Shown here one piece after another: positions 1-13,549 of a stretch of DNA of 64,000 nucleotides. The DNA lies in NCBI GenBank assembly GCA_037389465.1, contig JAZARR010000193.1, forward strand, positions 2,418,001 to 2,482,000, read 5' to 3'. A program made the position numbers and the translations under genes. Source of the stretch: Baylisascaris procyonis (lineage: Eukaryota > Nematoda > Chromadorea > Rhabditida > Ascarididae). The notes beneath the pieces are model-generated. The model was not told where the DNA came from, made no database searches, and saw only the letters and a list, made by a program, of their open reading frames with translations. The stretch's first letter is position 1. Each line of letters starts with the position of its first letter.

Positions 1-156
1 TAAGGTGATATTAGATTTGATGAATTTCTTTTCGTTCCTTCTTCTCTTCTTTCATCCCTCATTTTTCCTTCATGTACCGCTCAATCTGTCGTAACTTTAT
101 TATGCATGGCGCATTTGTTATCTTTCTTCACACGTGAATATCTGTTTTGGTTACAG

Positions 157-2952
157 GTAGGAAACATCACAGAGTGAAGAGGGATGGCACAGCTCAAGGT
201 CACTCGGATGCAGTGCTATGTCTTTCTTGGAACCGAATAACAGAACACGTGTTAGCATCGGGCAGTGCTGATCAGACGGTCATCCTCTGGGATTTGGAAG
301 AGGCGAAAGCCGCAACGATACTTACAACGTTTGGTGGCAAGGTGAGGATTTTCGGTTAATTTTGCGAGATGCTATGGTTGTTTTCAGAAAGGATTAACGG
401 TATAATGAGTTCGATGGTTGGTGTTTGGAATTTGGATATCGTAAACGCTTTGAAATCCATATTGGAACGTAGTTGCGATTGATCTGACTTGCATTTAACT
501 TCAACAGCTCTTATATCCTTGGCCCGACGGCTAGTTTTCAAAAATAATTACAAGAGAGGAGTGGGGATTCACAGCCAGGAAACAAAGGAAGTAGAAATGT
601 TTTTGTGAATGAAAAAGCGAGAGCAGTCGGCGATGGTGTTAAAAAATTCAAAAAGTCAGGAAGATGCTGCTTTTCCAGATTGGTATCTCCGAAAATCCTG
701 TAGTTCCCATATAGTATTATTAGTGAAGAGAGTACACTCATGACTGATCGCCGTTATCTTTAGCCTGCGTATCGGTATAACTAAATTGTCAAGCGCCAGT
801 GGAATATGAAGTCGGTGAGGTCTATGTATGAGAGTCTGAAGAACATATGTATAGCTTCGAGTGACCGCTTCCGATGGGAGTGCCCAGTATAATCTTCAGA
901 GCTCTCAAACACAGATGGGTACCGGACAGAATTCAGGTTGCCGTGGGGTTTTCTCATTTATAAGTCTCTTCAGAGAGTTAAACAACCTTGCTTATGATTC
1001 AGAAAGCCAACTCTCACAATATCTTCCTTTCAAGATTAACAAAGGAAAAGCACCGTCTATGGCGGAAGTTATTGGGCGCAAACCGATGGCGGTGATCTGT
1101 TTACAGCAAGATCAAGTACCAGTTTTTACCACATCCACGATAGTAATGAATAAACTTGGTAGAAACCGTTCGACGGTATATTCTCGTTGCTGTTCACTTT
1201 GAGATATTTATTCGAGATTCTGTCTTCTTGCCGTATCCAAGAAAGAGTGGTTGAATTATTTGAGGTTCAATCAATGGAATGGCATCCTGGAGAGGCATCA
1301 ATCCTTTTAAGCGGAACACTAAACGGTGAATTGGCGATTGCCGATTGTCGGCAAAGTGAGGTTGAAGCATCAAAGAAATGGAACGTTGATGGGGAAGTCG
1401 AGAAGGTTTTGTGGGACCATTTCAATCCATTCAACTTCTTTGTCACAACCGATGATGGTTGGTGTCGTTTCAGTTGATTTCGCTATTGAACACATCGATA
1501 GGCACTTTTAGGAAATAATGTGGTATTGGGGAACTCGTTTCTAGTTTAGAAGACTGTCGTACCCTAGGGAAGGGGGAAGGGGGAGAGGATGTTATAGGAT
1601 GTTTTATTGCTGCAGAGAATAATTCCTTGCTTTTGAGTTTAATTAGATCAGCGTAGCCCTTAAGATTAGCTAAGAACCCTTCTATCAACAACGATTTTAT
1701 TTGGTTGATGGTTGAAATTCATAATCAGTTCTTCAATTTTCCAACGATCAGAGTCTCTTTGGGTGATCGTCGGTGGTGGCAGAGGAAGTAGGATCAGTTC
1801 ATTATTTCGGATGATGCAATCCTTGCTTGGGGTTGTTTTATGGATTCGATTGTTGGAATATATTTTTTAATGTTGTAATGAAAGATATATTGGGCAGTGT
1901 GAATTTCATGCAGCAACCGGCGTTAATTAGCCACCTGTAAGTTGCGAATTATTCACCGCCGGAACTGCATGTCATGAGCGATCACATGAAAGGATGGTGG
2001 AGACGGAGAGGAAGAGATTTGTCGATGACGTCATGAAAATAGTGTACCTGCGTGTATGAGAGGTTTGGTTACAGGTAAATTACGCTATATGGACTCTCGA
2101 GTTGAGAAGGTGATGTTCGAATGTGATGCCCATGAGGGTGGGGCACGTTGTGTCTCGCAGAGCTTTCACGTTCGAGGACTCTTGTCTACTTGTGGAGCTG
2201 ATAACGTAAGTTGAAACTTCAAATTTGATGGCATTTGTGACTGGGAAGGTTTCCCAAAAGCTCATTATTTCGAGCTGAAGAATTTAGAGGTCGTCGATTC
2301 GAATCCTTTTTGAAGGCATTTTCATTTGCTGCTTGCTGTGGTCTGAGCTAATTTTTTGACCTTGGCTAATAGATGAATTTTTGTTATTGAGGCATTGATG
2401 TTATTTTAGATTTAATTTTATAATTATTACAAAGGTATATTTGCAGAGGTATTACAAAGATGCAAGAGTACTTATGACCAATAAACTTAAAAATCGACTA
2501 ATTTCGAGCCGGAGTGGTAATGTTCAATTCGAATTAAACGTAAATCATAGATAGATAAACGTCTGACATAATGAAAAAAGATATATCTAGAAAAGGTGGA
2601 TTCAAAAAATAGGCACTAGGTAGAAAGGATACCACCACAATCAGATCACTGCCTTGCCACTGTGTCCTTGTTAATGACACTGTAACTCGTTATGATTTAT
2701 GCTTGGAAAGGTAACATTGCAACAAATCAAATTTTGCTTTTTTTCTTTCAGAAACTGAAAGTATGGAAACTACGAGAGAATATTCTCGAAGAAATTCATT
2801 CTGAGACGCTCTCATTGGGTGGTCTTCATTCGCTACGCTTCTCCCCTGATTCAGGGCCAACTTTGGCGATCGGTGGTGAAAAAGAGGATATGATACGCGT
2901 TCTAGGAGTCGATAAATTCGAACCAGTAAATAGGGCATTCTCCAGCTCGTGA
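157..2952 (+). CDS. pwp1: PWP1 homologue (periodic tryptophan protein 1), 3' four exons
   Basis: C-terminal half of a WD40-repeat protein of the PWP1 family, which in animals and yeast acts in the nucleolus in rRNA synthesis and ribosome biogenesis. Exons are 157-341, 1265-1457, 2075-2205 and 2752-2952, with the stop TGA at 2950-2952. Acceptors are TTACAG, TTTGAG, TTACAG and TTTCTTTCAG; donors are GTGAGG, GTTGGT and GTAAGT. All junction phases agree, giving about 191 residues. Seen in the translation: GHSDAVLCLSWN, then SADQTVILWDLE (a WD repeat ending in the Trp-Asp type signature), GGK joined to VQSMEWHPGEA, TDDG joined to KLRYMDSR, STCGADN joined to KLKVW, and GGEKEDMIRV near the end. These line up block by block with human PWP1 (recalled, about 500 aa). 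The 5' half lies left of position 1. The C-terminus stops soon after VNRAF, shorter than the human protein. The TTTGAG acceptor at 1264 is weak, but homology fixes it. Confidence 0.93.
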
Positions 2953-5900
2953 TTTGCATATCTGTATTTTATTGCATAATCTCCCGAATAGTGCTGTCTC
3001 CCTTGCTGGCGATTCCACACCTTTCTTGCAAGTAGATCTAAAATCTCGTGGAACCTATAATCCCAGGGGTTATGCGATAAATTGACTACGGTATTTCTAG
3101 CGTTACCTGGTAGGGAAAGAATGGGCGAGTATATTTTTGTTGAAATATTTTTCAGTCCAAAAATTAAAGTTCTTTGATTGATGATGAATAGTGTGATGGC
3201 GTTGTTAGTTGTTACGATGATGTTTCTTTTGTTTTATTTTGTGAGTTCTTTTCTTTGCATTTCTTTGAAATGTTTTATTTTATGGATCGTCGAATGCCAA
3301 TTTAAGAAGTGCTCATTTTATCTTGTTGCTAATATACAGTTTAATTTCAAATTTTTTTTGAAAGGAGTGGGGGGGGGGAGTTGGAATAAATGGATTTATT
3401 TTTCAGATATTTGTTAAAATATTTAGGTAAACAGAGAATCAAAAAGAAAGTAAGTATCTCTTATTTATAGTCTTATTTTAGAAGAAATTATAATAGATTT
3501 TCGCTTTGTTGAAATATTTTTTTATTTATTGCAGGAGACCAATATTTGTTTATTTCTTTCTTATTCAGTTCCACGACTCGTTTCAAAAGGTGGGACTAAG
3601 ATTATTGCTGTAGTTTATCTGTGAAAAAAATTGAGTCAACATCCAGGTTTACCGTAACTAAGCAATTCCTGGTTTTAGAAAGGAATTACGGTAACATACC
3701 ATCGTCGTTAAAATCTTTGGTGAAAAACTGAGCAAGCAAATCGTAGTTTATCAATATCAACCTCTGTAGTACATGAACAAAGTCAACTCAGTAATTTCTA
3801 TCATACACCGATCGACTTACCATTCCCAAAAACCATCTCTCTGTCACAATTTTGCACTATATTTGGATTTTTCACAATAGTCTTCTATATTAAGTAGATT
3901 ATTGCTCGAAATTTTCATCTTATAGTCGGAATTTCTGATTTGGGAAATTTTTTTTTTTCCGATTCGAATTCGTTAATTTCGAATAATCTAATGTGATCAA
4001 TCAATATTTCACTACAGTTGAATAAGTTTAAGAAAAAAAAAAAGAACGAAGTATTCATTCGAATATATGCGTAAATCGAAAATAATCAACAAATGAGTTT
4101 TTTTTTATTAATTGAAAGAAAATGAAAAAAAAAGATATTGATTGGCACAACATTTGATGAGTATATTGATGTGCCCGAGATTGTATGAATATGAAATCCA
4201 TTCGACGTATGAGATATTATTCAAATATTTGTCATGAATAAAACGAAATGAGAAAAAAAAAATTACATTGCACAAATATTTCAAATAGCTTTTATTTGCG
4301 CTCTTATTTCGGCTAATGAAAAATATTTTTTTCCCTCTCTTCCCTTAACGAAAAATATTTTCCCCTTATTCCCCACCTCCCACCCTCCTCTCCTCCTTAC
4401 CATCATTTCCCCTTCCCTATCATAGCGCAAATACTATGGAAATTAGCCAATATTTTAAATAAAAATCTAAGAAGTTCGACTATCATAAGAAGAGATCATC
4501 TGAAAAGATATGAGAAGAGATCTAGGTGCATTTATACGCCACTAAAATACAATGTTTTTTTTCTGTTTGTTAAATATATGTTCTATAGTAAAAAAAGCTA
4601 TTTGAAGTATAATTATTTCAAATAACAACAATAACAATCAAATAAAAACAATAATAAAATGCATTTATTGATAAAACAAAGCAGACCGACTGTAAGTGCG
4701 AGATTTAACTAGAATTGTTTTTTTTTTTTAAAGATTGAAATAGTATTTCATTTGTGCCATAGAATTCTATAAAAAAAAAAAATTCATTAAATTTTTTTTT
4801 TTTCTCAATCGTTCTCAATTTGTTCGCATCAATAAAACTGAACAAGTGCGCTAATATTTTAGGATTATTAATTTTCTCATCATTGAGTAGGATGAAAAAG
4901 TAACGCTTTATAAACCGTAATCATACCGTATACTATTGGTGAATGATACTGTAAGCCGCTTTGCAAAAAAAAAAAGTTTTTTTTTTACTATTAAACGTAG
5001 AAAAACATTCAATCAATATTCCGTCCATTATGAAAAGGTGGAGCCATTTGGGAGCTATCCAAGTGTTTGCGCATCTCAAATATCATATCTCTTCGTATAA
5101 AACGCCAAATCGTTCTATTTTCTTTATAGTCTATATTTCTATATTTTTTTCACTATTCAAAATTTTAAATAAAAAAATATCTCAATAGAAATATTTTCTA
5201 TCGAAATGGATTTTTCAATCAATTGGATTCCTCGATTCAATGAAATAAGAAAATTTCACAAAGGTTTTCTCTCGTAAATTATTACCTATATGTATCTATC
5301 ACCTACAGATGTATCATCTATGATTGATGTTCATGGAAATTTGCATTTTAAAAATTCAACGACAATCATTAAAATTCGATTTTATAATTCTATGGCAAGT
5401 GATTTTGAATTTAAAATTTAAGTGAAACGAATGTTGCATTATCGTTTGCAGAGTTGATTTCGAATTCAAAAAGGCACATAATGCTCGAGAAGAAGAAAAA
5501 CATTAGAGAAAGACGGTACTGCTCACAGATATTTCAAAAAAAAATAGTAAAAAAATAAAAATAATAATGATAAATTCACAAATAATTAAACAAACGAGTT
5601 GATTTCCATTGAAAAAAAAAAAACAAAAGACGAACAAATAAAATATTCGCAAACACAATTAAATCACAATTCTCATCGACTAATAAATTGCTAAAAAGAG
5701 AAAAAAAAATCAATTCGAATTTAAATTGAAAATCACTATCGCAATAATAATATCACAAAATATATTAGCAATAATAAATAACGAATAAAAATTCGGCAAT
5801 TATAAAAAAAAAAAAAAAAAAAATTCGCTAAACGAATTTTATTTTTTATTTAATTTTTATCAAATAATGGGAAATTTTTTTTTTCGAGAGAGAGAGAGTC

Positions 5901-7000
5901 GAATCGAATAGCTGTTCAACAGTTGTAATTCACTAAAAAAAAAATTAATTCCTCTCGATTCATTCACCTATCTCCGATAGTAATTAAAACAGGTATACTT
6001 GAATATTGACACACCTGAAATTATCCTAAAATGCTTGGATATATCTTAATATACCGTGATAACGATTGATCTACTCTCTCTATATTGTGTGATTGCGACT
6101 ATCTCGAAAAGATATAAAACGATAAAAATAGTACATCATAGCGAGTAAAATTACATGAAGAACAAATCAATAAATGAGCGATTCAATCGATAAATAATAA
6201 AAAAAAAAGAGAGAGATTAATAAAGACTGAGAGAGACAAAGCACAAAATGGCAGCTGATTTTTATAGGCCTTTTTAATTATAATAATTATAACAATAATA
6301 TAAAACGACAAAGAAATCAATTTCATAATAGATCGTTGTTAGATAGATCACTCTTGAGAATCCTCTTTTAGAGAGAAACAGAGAGAGAGAGAGAAAGAAA
6401 TGGATAAGAGGGAGGGAGAGAAAGAGAGGGACGGAGAGAGAGAATAAAAAGCAAAGGATATAGGATAGTAATTGAATTGTGATATGTGCGAGAGTGCAAT
6501 ATTGTGCTCGAAAGGTTCGAATGGTTCGTCATAATGCTTCACACTTAAGCAGCATTATAAAGCATATCATGCCCGTAGGCATATTACCTCACACACATAC
6601 ACACACACAAATACACACACAACAATGATCACTATTTTTTTAAATTTGAATTTAAAATAAAATAATAAAACTTAAAAAAATTAGCATATAATGGCACAAT
6701 ATTTGAAAGGACTGGGAATCGAACAAACAACTCATAATTGAAAATATACAAATAAACCGACGAGAATCACAACTTGAATTGAATTTATTAAATGAAAGAC
6801 TTTGAGTGTCATGAAGAATCGGTGTTTGAAAATGACAGCAGTAGGGTTGATGGGAAAAAGATGGAAGAAAAAGAGAGAGAGAAATGGGGAAAAAGCAACT
6901 CATAATCGGAGAGAAATAAGCGATGATAAAAATTAAAAAATTAGTGCACAATAATATAATTGAAGAGTAAAATACATATAAGATAAACAAAGTAAATGAG
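2953..7000. other. pwp1 3' flank and AT-rich intergenic DNA
   Basis: No gene is supported here. The stretch has many A and T homopolymers, a pyrimidine-rich tract at about 4330-4420, short GA repeats at 5885-5900 and 6370-6445, and a CA/CACA microsatellite at about 6592-6622. The open frames present are short and rich in F/Y/K/N, as expected from AT-rich DNA. Confidence 0.6.
3385..3390 (+). other. candidate polyadenylation signal AATAAA for the pwp1 gene
   Basis: This AATAAA lies about 430 nt after the pwp1 stop codon. It is the first canonical hexamer I see downstream on this strand. It is AT-rich DNA, so a chance match is quite possible. Confidence 0.3.
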
Positions 7001-8724
7001 ATGTAAAACGTATAGAGTGTCTCTGCCACCGCGAATATCTATGTACGAAACCATACAGCTTCAATGATTTAGCATTGAGAGCGTGGATGATTGAGGATTA
7101 CAATAATCCCGATAGTGGATAGTTGCCAAAAAAAAGGGTCACTGAATCAGAATTCACAACACTGAAGTATAGTAATCATGGATACTTGCTAGATGCCAGA
7201 ATAAACTACGGGATTTAAAAATGACCCCGTTAAGTACTGTTTATGCAAATTAAATGATGTCACCAAATTATCGTTGTCTAAATTTGCGGTATTCTATACT
7301 GTTATCGAATCTCTGATACTAGTAAGTAAGGTGGACCGATAAAATATGAGCGAATCTTTCTAGAATTGCAGTAGGGATTGGTACTAAGGATAGACGAAGC
7401 TGTATAGTTCGATGGTCAAGAAGACCACAGAGATCAAAGACTGTTCCCGATGGCAGCGTCACAATGACGCTAAAAAAAAAAAAGAATATTCAACATATAT
7501 CAACACAGCAAATTTTTTCACTTCAATAAACGAAACAATAGCATTTCTTTGTTGAATATTTTCATTTATGAAAAATATTGGAAGGAAAAAACAAATTCAT
7601 TGGCGTAAAATTTAAATTTTAATAAATTCATTCAAAAGAGAGAATTCAATAATTTAATAATCGAATAATTTGTTGATAAATTAAAAAAAAAATTTATTTC
7701 AACGAAATAAAATTTGTGGAATGAAATTAAATTTGCTTCCCACAAATAAGAATTAAAACAATTTGTGTACTTTTTAAAATAAAATTAATAGAAATTAAAA
7801 GAAATTATAAAAACACAACTAAAGAGATGGATGCGTTTTTATAGGCTAAAAATGTTAAATAATATTTTAGCTCATAAAGTGGTTTTTTTCCGTCGATTAT
7901 CTCTTTCATTATTTTTATTAAATAATTTTCGTTATTTTTATTAAATAATCATTTAACAGTGATTATCATTACTTATCAGCGAGAGTATCATAGAGAAAAA
8001 AAGTTCAACGAAAGAAATGCTATTAGAAATAAAGAGTAAATAAAATATCTAGAAAATATGCAAATTATGATCATCAAGACTGCAAAAACACTCATTAGTC
8101 ATCTACACAATGTTTTTTTTTTAAAAGATAGTGATAACGATAACGATACAATTGATTTCGATCATATCAAACTATTCAACTATCTGCAAACATCTCTTAG
8201 AAATATGAAGAGAGAAATTTGCATATGCAAATTTCAGATATTTGATCCCATAATGTATGCGTGTTCTATAGCATAAATAAGCACACAGAAAAAAGGCAAG
8301 TGGAGTGCATCGTAACAATGACCGTTTAACGATGAAGAGAGTCCACTGCGGTGATGTCGTATTGTCCAACGTTGCCAATAACTTGAAGATTAGTATATTC
8401 CGGAAGGCATCCGGAAACGAAATCAATGATCCCACAATAATATCACAACTAATCGATATTATTCAAATCGTTTAGATTGGTTCACATTAACGGCGAGAAA
8501 ATCTCCCATTTGTATGTCATCAAAGAGAGTAGGCATGAAGACATGAAATAAGGTATCAGTGCTCTTTCGTAGACGAATAATTTCAATAGGTTCGTCCGGA
8601 CGATCGATATTTGAATATTTATTGGTACGTGATCAAAAGATCCAATGATGGGAATGCCAACTGAAAAAAAAAATGCTCGAAATGGTCATTGTTAAGTTCA
8701 TCAAATTATATTAGCTACAGCAAC

Positions 8725-8795
8725 ATCTACGATGGCTCAATGGATCAGTATGCTGGTCACTAATCCACGCTTTAGAGTTCGAGTCCCAACAGCAA
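8725..8795 (+). repeat. tRNA-like element (degenerate, SINE head or tRNA pseudogene)
   Basis: An A-box-like TGGCTCAATGGATCA starts at 8733 and a B-box-like GAGTTCGAGTCCC lies at 8775-8787, at the spacing of a tRNA internal promoter. The T-arm stem pairs only partly (mismatches next to the loop), and I cannot build a full acceptor stem. I therefore read it as a tRNA-derived repeat or dead tRNA gene, not a working tRNA. Confidence 0.45.
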
Positions 8796-9438
8796 ACACC
8801 CTCTTCAATTATCGTTAAAAAGTTTCCTGTATAATATGAACCAGCTTATCTAAATAAGATTACTTTCAAAGAGTTCGTATCTATTTTTCAAACATTTTTC
8901 GTCAAGCATATACATGTTTATCTATCTTTTAACATATATAGATCTACCTATTTATTGGCTAAGAATTTACATATTCAAATATGCATATATCTGGTGTCCC
9001 GGCTCAACCAAATTGGCATACCTGAAAAGGTTACATACTGAATACGTATGGCACTCTAAATAGGCATTCGAACACTCATTTCTCTTCCATTTTTTAGCAC
9101 CTGTCCCTTTTTGGAATAATCGTGGTGAATAATGTGCACTTGAGGGTTGATTTCTACTTGTTATCTGCGACAACCATACAATGAATGATCTCAGCCATAT
9201 CCAAAAATTTTGTATTTTTTTGTTATAGTTCCGCTCACAGCCTAGATCGATGCCACTCCGCAATTTTTCCTCGGTGGACATTTGCGCCAAATCACTAGTT
9301 GATAAACCCTCCCCTCTTTCACTTTAAATTGCTCATCGGGTTCCCTCTCATTAAGTTGCTTTGATACAAAAAATCATTGACATCACTATATTCATATAGG
9401 TATTAATATTGCAGTCAACGTGTATCATTTTCGGATAA

Positions 9439-9440
<2 letters not shown>

Positions 9441-9499
<59 letters not shown>
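9441..9499. repeat. (AT)n microsatellite
   Basis: Uninterrupted AT dinucleotide run of about 29 copies. It is self-complementary and able to extrude as a cruciform. Confidence 0.97.
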
Positions 9500-9502
<3 letters not shown>

Positions 9503-10483
9503 TTATTCAATATCAGGTTTGTAGTTGATATTTAATTAACATTGACCAATTGAAGCCAAAAACGTACACCAATAAATCACCCAAAAGCGATCGTCATCTT
9601 TGACAGTTTTCAATTAGCAACCAATATTTATCGCTGTATAACCGATTAGTCTCTTAGCAAGGCTTATCAAACAAAAACCTTATCAATATAGTTTCACATG
9701 ATTCTCATCGTATATTTATAAAACGATTAACTACTGCACAATCGATCATCTACCCCATATCTATTGCCAATTTATTTTTGCTCATATATTATTTGCTTAA
9801 AAATTGGCACATTTTTAGTAGCGCTTTAAAAAAACGAATGCGTTAAAATGACTAGAAAATTGGAGAAACTTTGTCGGCGAATATGAAATAACGAAAAGTT
9901 GCATCATAAAAAGATGCTAAGAAGGACACCCTTTTTCATTTCTCGTTTTCCTATTGCCCAAATCGATCTTCAATAATATGTATTTCAGCAATCCTTGAAA
10001 TTTCGCGATGAGAATCCCAGTTGGGAACGGAAATGGAAACGGAATCGCCGTCGGATCTAATTCATATTTCAATAATAGGGGGTATAAAAAATAAGCCATT
10101 GAAATATGGAATATTTATTTTATTTTAAATAAAATCATTAATAAAAAAAAATGGAGAGCAATTCGAAAAAAATCTTACCATAATAGTCTATTAATCCTTA
10201 TGATTTGTTGTTTTATGATGTTTTTCGAGAAGTTTCATTGCATATGATGTGATGATTGCCTTTGGGGCGCTTGTAGCGCACCCAGGCATCAATATCTTCA
10301 ATAAAGAGGATACCTTAGAGAGATTTCGAATCACTGAAAACGATAAAATAATATAAATAATATTGAAAAATTAATGAAATAAACTTCACATTAATTAGCA
10401 ATTGAAAATTTTTGGAAAAAATAACGCATCGATATAAATAACATAAAAAAGTTAAATAATAATATAATAAAAATGTAATAAAT

Positions 10484-10555
10484 CGTGAAGCGTGCCAAAC
10501 GTTCTGACACAATATGCGCTTTTGTAAGCTCATCAATTAAACCGACCGGTACAGC
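10484..10555 (+). repeat. dispersed repeat copy 1 (AAACCGACCGGT family)
   Basis: Begins CGTGAAGCGT and contains ATGCGCTTTTGTAAG followed, 37 nt from the ATG, by TAAACCGACCGGT. A block of the same 37-nt length with clear identity lies at 37780-37816, and a more diverged copy begins with the same CGTGAAGCGT at 53358. It may be a relic of a transposable element. Confidence 0.5.
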
Positions 10556-10702
10556 AAACTACCAACAAATAATAACATTTATACAGTTATGTATCCATTA
10601 AAAAAAAGCGACCGCTGCTACAAATTCTTCACAAAAGATTATTCGGCTGGTTATAAAACATAATCTGTAATCCAACTGGTGGTAGAATACGAGCAATTTT
10701 TA

Positions 10703-10703
<1 letters not shown>

Positions 10704-10757
<54 letters not shown>
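10704..10757. repeat. (TA)n microsatellite
   Basis: Uninterrupted TA dinucleotide run of about 27 copies in intergenic DNA. Confidence 0.97.
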
Positions 10758-10761
<4 letters not shown>

Positions 10762-13505
10762 TCGCCAAGGCACAGTTATGATATTTTAGAATATGGCTAC
10801 TACCGATAAGATAAGTAACTACATATACTTGCCTACCCGTCCACGAAAATTTTATATTATGCATAGAATCCTCCTAGCGCTATTGGTTGGTCCGCAAAAT
10901 CGCTTCATTTTCTCTCATATATGGAACTATAAAACATCGATCACATCCTACAATAATCGAAAACGTCAACAAACTACAGTACTACACGTATTTCAATCAA
11001 ATAATTACATAATAAACAAAAAAAAAATCACTAAAAATGATTTCAATTTTTAGAGATAAGAAATGACGTCATCTTATGAAACAATAAATAAACCGCAAAT
11101 AAATAAAAAATTTTAATAAGAATAATAACTCTAACTCTTATAACTCTTATCATATTTCAATGCTGATTTTGTCTCAATTTTAATCGCAAATAAAATAAAT
11201 AACTATCATTTCGATAATAAATAATAATAATTATTATTTTTTTCATGAAAAATAAACTCCATTTTATATTTTTTTATTTCAAAATTTGAGAAATCTCATT
11301 GCTCAATTATATTTTATTCTTTCATCATGAATATAAATAAAAAGATCTAGTTTCGTTTAATATTATAAAATAATGTCTCGAAAAAATATTTCCTTAATTC
11401 ATCGCTTCAATATAAATATTGCATAAAAATTTTAAATTTTTTAATTCAAAATTTTAACTTCAAAAATGTAGGAAATAGAAATAGAATATATTTTATTTCA
11501 TTTATATCAATGCATTCATCAATCGATGGATGAAGTGTTCGGCGAAGGGCAAAAATCATGCAATGATTTCATCGATAAAACTAAAAACTATCTAAAACTT
11601 CCAAGAAGATATTTTTTTCAAAAATTTCCAGTTTTATATTTTTGTAATGCAGAAAAATAAGAATTTTTCTACGAAATTTCATTCAAAAATATTTTCAAAA
11701 GCTTTTTCGAGAAAAAAATTTTCTCAAGTCCTATAATTTTTGAGCATAACAAAGTGGGGGTCTATTTTCTGATTACGGTAAACATCTAAGATAATATTTC
11801 GAAAACTTAAGTAAATATTTTGCAAATACAACGAGAAAAATGAAATTCGGATGCAGCTGACGTCATTTGACATCATATAGATTAAGTTCACAAAAACAAG
11901 CAACAATGATTGGATAGACGATTGTCGAACAATCTCAAATCATTTTCAACGAATAGAGAAATAAGAATCGGAATTTAAAGCGCTTTTTAGAGTTTTTCTC
12001 AATAATGATTATTAAATTATCTCATTTGAATATTTAAATAATTTAATTAAAAATAAAAATTTTATTAAAGCAGAAATATTAAAAAAAATAAAATTATCAG
12101 AAATGAATGTTTTTCTGGAAATTTTCCGAAATTTTCCGGAAAAAAAATAAACCTTTTTTATGCGTCCTAAAATATAATGCTAGACAGTTGATATACAAAT
12201 AAAAAACTCTCTTATAAAAAATATTTTGAAAAGGTTAGCAAAACGGCGCCTAGAAAAGTCTATCATTGAATTTTACAGACTCATTGTGTTGTAGATCAAA
12301 ACTGTTATCACAATATATACATATTGTTTATGCACACATTTGACTCCTTATCTATTAGACACTAGAAATGACGAACAGCAAATGACAGCTATTATAGTCT
12401 CATTCAATTATGTACCGTGTGACTTTCAATAAACGCTCAAGGGTTTATAGAACTCCAACAGCGAAAAAAAAGCACGATCAGCAACACAGATGCTGCAAGC
12501 TTTGAGGATGGCCACCTATGCAACGTATATCTCGAAGTCAACCTATTCGGTATTTTCGTTCCCTGTCAAAAGCCTCTCCAAAGCGGTTACATCTACTACG
12601 TCAAATAGGAAATACCATGAATAGTAGGCTTCATCTCAGTTGAATTTACTACAACAAATTGCACAATATATGAGTGGGGTTATTATCCACGTCATAGGAT
12701 TTAATAGTTAAATACACTGGTGTGAAAATCTAAAAATTTGAAACAAGATTATGCTATTAAGTATCGGCTGTCACATTAATAAAATTATAATTAATTAAAA
12801 AATAGACCTAAAATATAATAAAAATTGTTTAATGTATTGCTGGCGAAGTATTAGTTTTTGGTTCGGATGACAATCGTATACTTTTGTATGTCAACTAACC
12901 AGCTAAACGGCAGCAATGTTTACCGAATTCTTCCACTCACAAATTGATGACGTGAATCCTCTTCGCCGACAACATCATAAATCATCTACTATATTCATCA
13001 AATTTAGTGAAACGAATAGCTCTAGTTTTAGACTTAAAAATGACATACTACGTAACGTCTAGAATAAAATACGATTAGCCCAATAACTTTTTAAATGCTT
13101 CCCTTCAAAAATCTCGAATTTATTAGGCGGATTAATGAAGCCGGAAATATATCGCTATCCAGAATGATTTGACACTTCGATTTTTTTTTTTTTAAATATT
13201 TTTTGATATCTCATTTATAAGCTATAAGCGTTAACTTTAATATCATTGCTCTCGTCTTCTATACATTAATAAGTGTATATACAATTGAAATATAATTGAA
13301 GATAATTAATTGGGAATTAATTATTTAATCGAACAATTTTCATCAAAAATAAAACTTCCTCCATCGGATATTCATAATAAAAAAAGTTTTGAAGAGTATT
13401 TCCCACCGCTTTTTTACTTAGAATTTCTGAGACAATTCTTTATTTGGAAAGTATCTACACTACACAGAAGTACAGATTACGAAACTTTATATATATACGA
13501 AAGTT

Positions 13506-13512
<7 letters not shown>

Positions 13513-13547
<35 letters not shown>
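13513..13547. repeat. (AT)n microsatellite
   Basis: AT dinucleotide run. It causes the Tyr-Ile repeat seen in the open frame crossing it, so that frame's tail is not meaningful. Confidence 0.95.

Positions 13548-13549
<2 letters not shown>

Larger units (their letters stand above)
7000..10600. other. less AT-rich stretch with open frames on both strands, unresolved
   Basis: Base composition is more balanced than in the flanks, and several 35-65 codon open frames occur. Examples are + strand 8281-8475 (contains VHCGDVVLSNVANN) and - strand about 8460-8620 (contains NIDRPDEPIEIIRLRK). Good acceptor-like sites exist on the - strand, for example the poly-T run ending in TAG at about 7472 and TTTTTTTTCAG at about 8661. 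Neither strand gives a phase-consistent exon chain, and in-phase antisense frames look equally good, so no gene is called. A tRNA-like element lies at 8725-8795 and an (AT)n run at 9441-9499. Confidence 0.4.

Noticed and set aside
2285..2312. B-box-like GATTCGAATCC in pwp1 intron 3
   Set aside because: No A box at the right distance and no tRNA fold.
10200..10320. Walker-B-like GILFIEDIDAW on the - strand
   Set aside because: No Walker A or other AAA+ motifs are nearby, and the antisense frame in the same phase is longer and equally protein-like.
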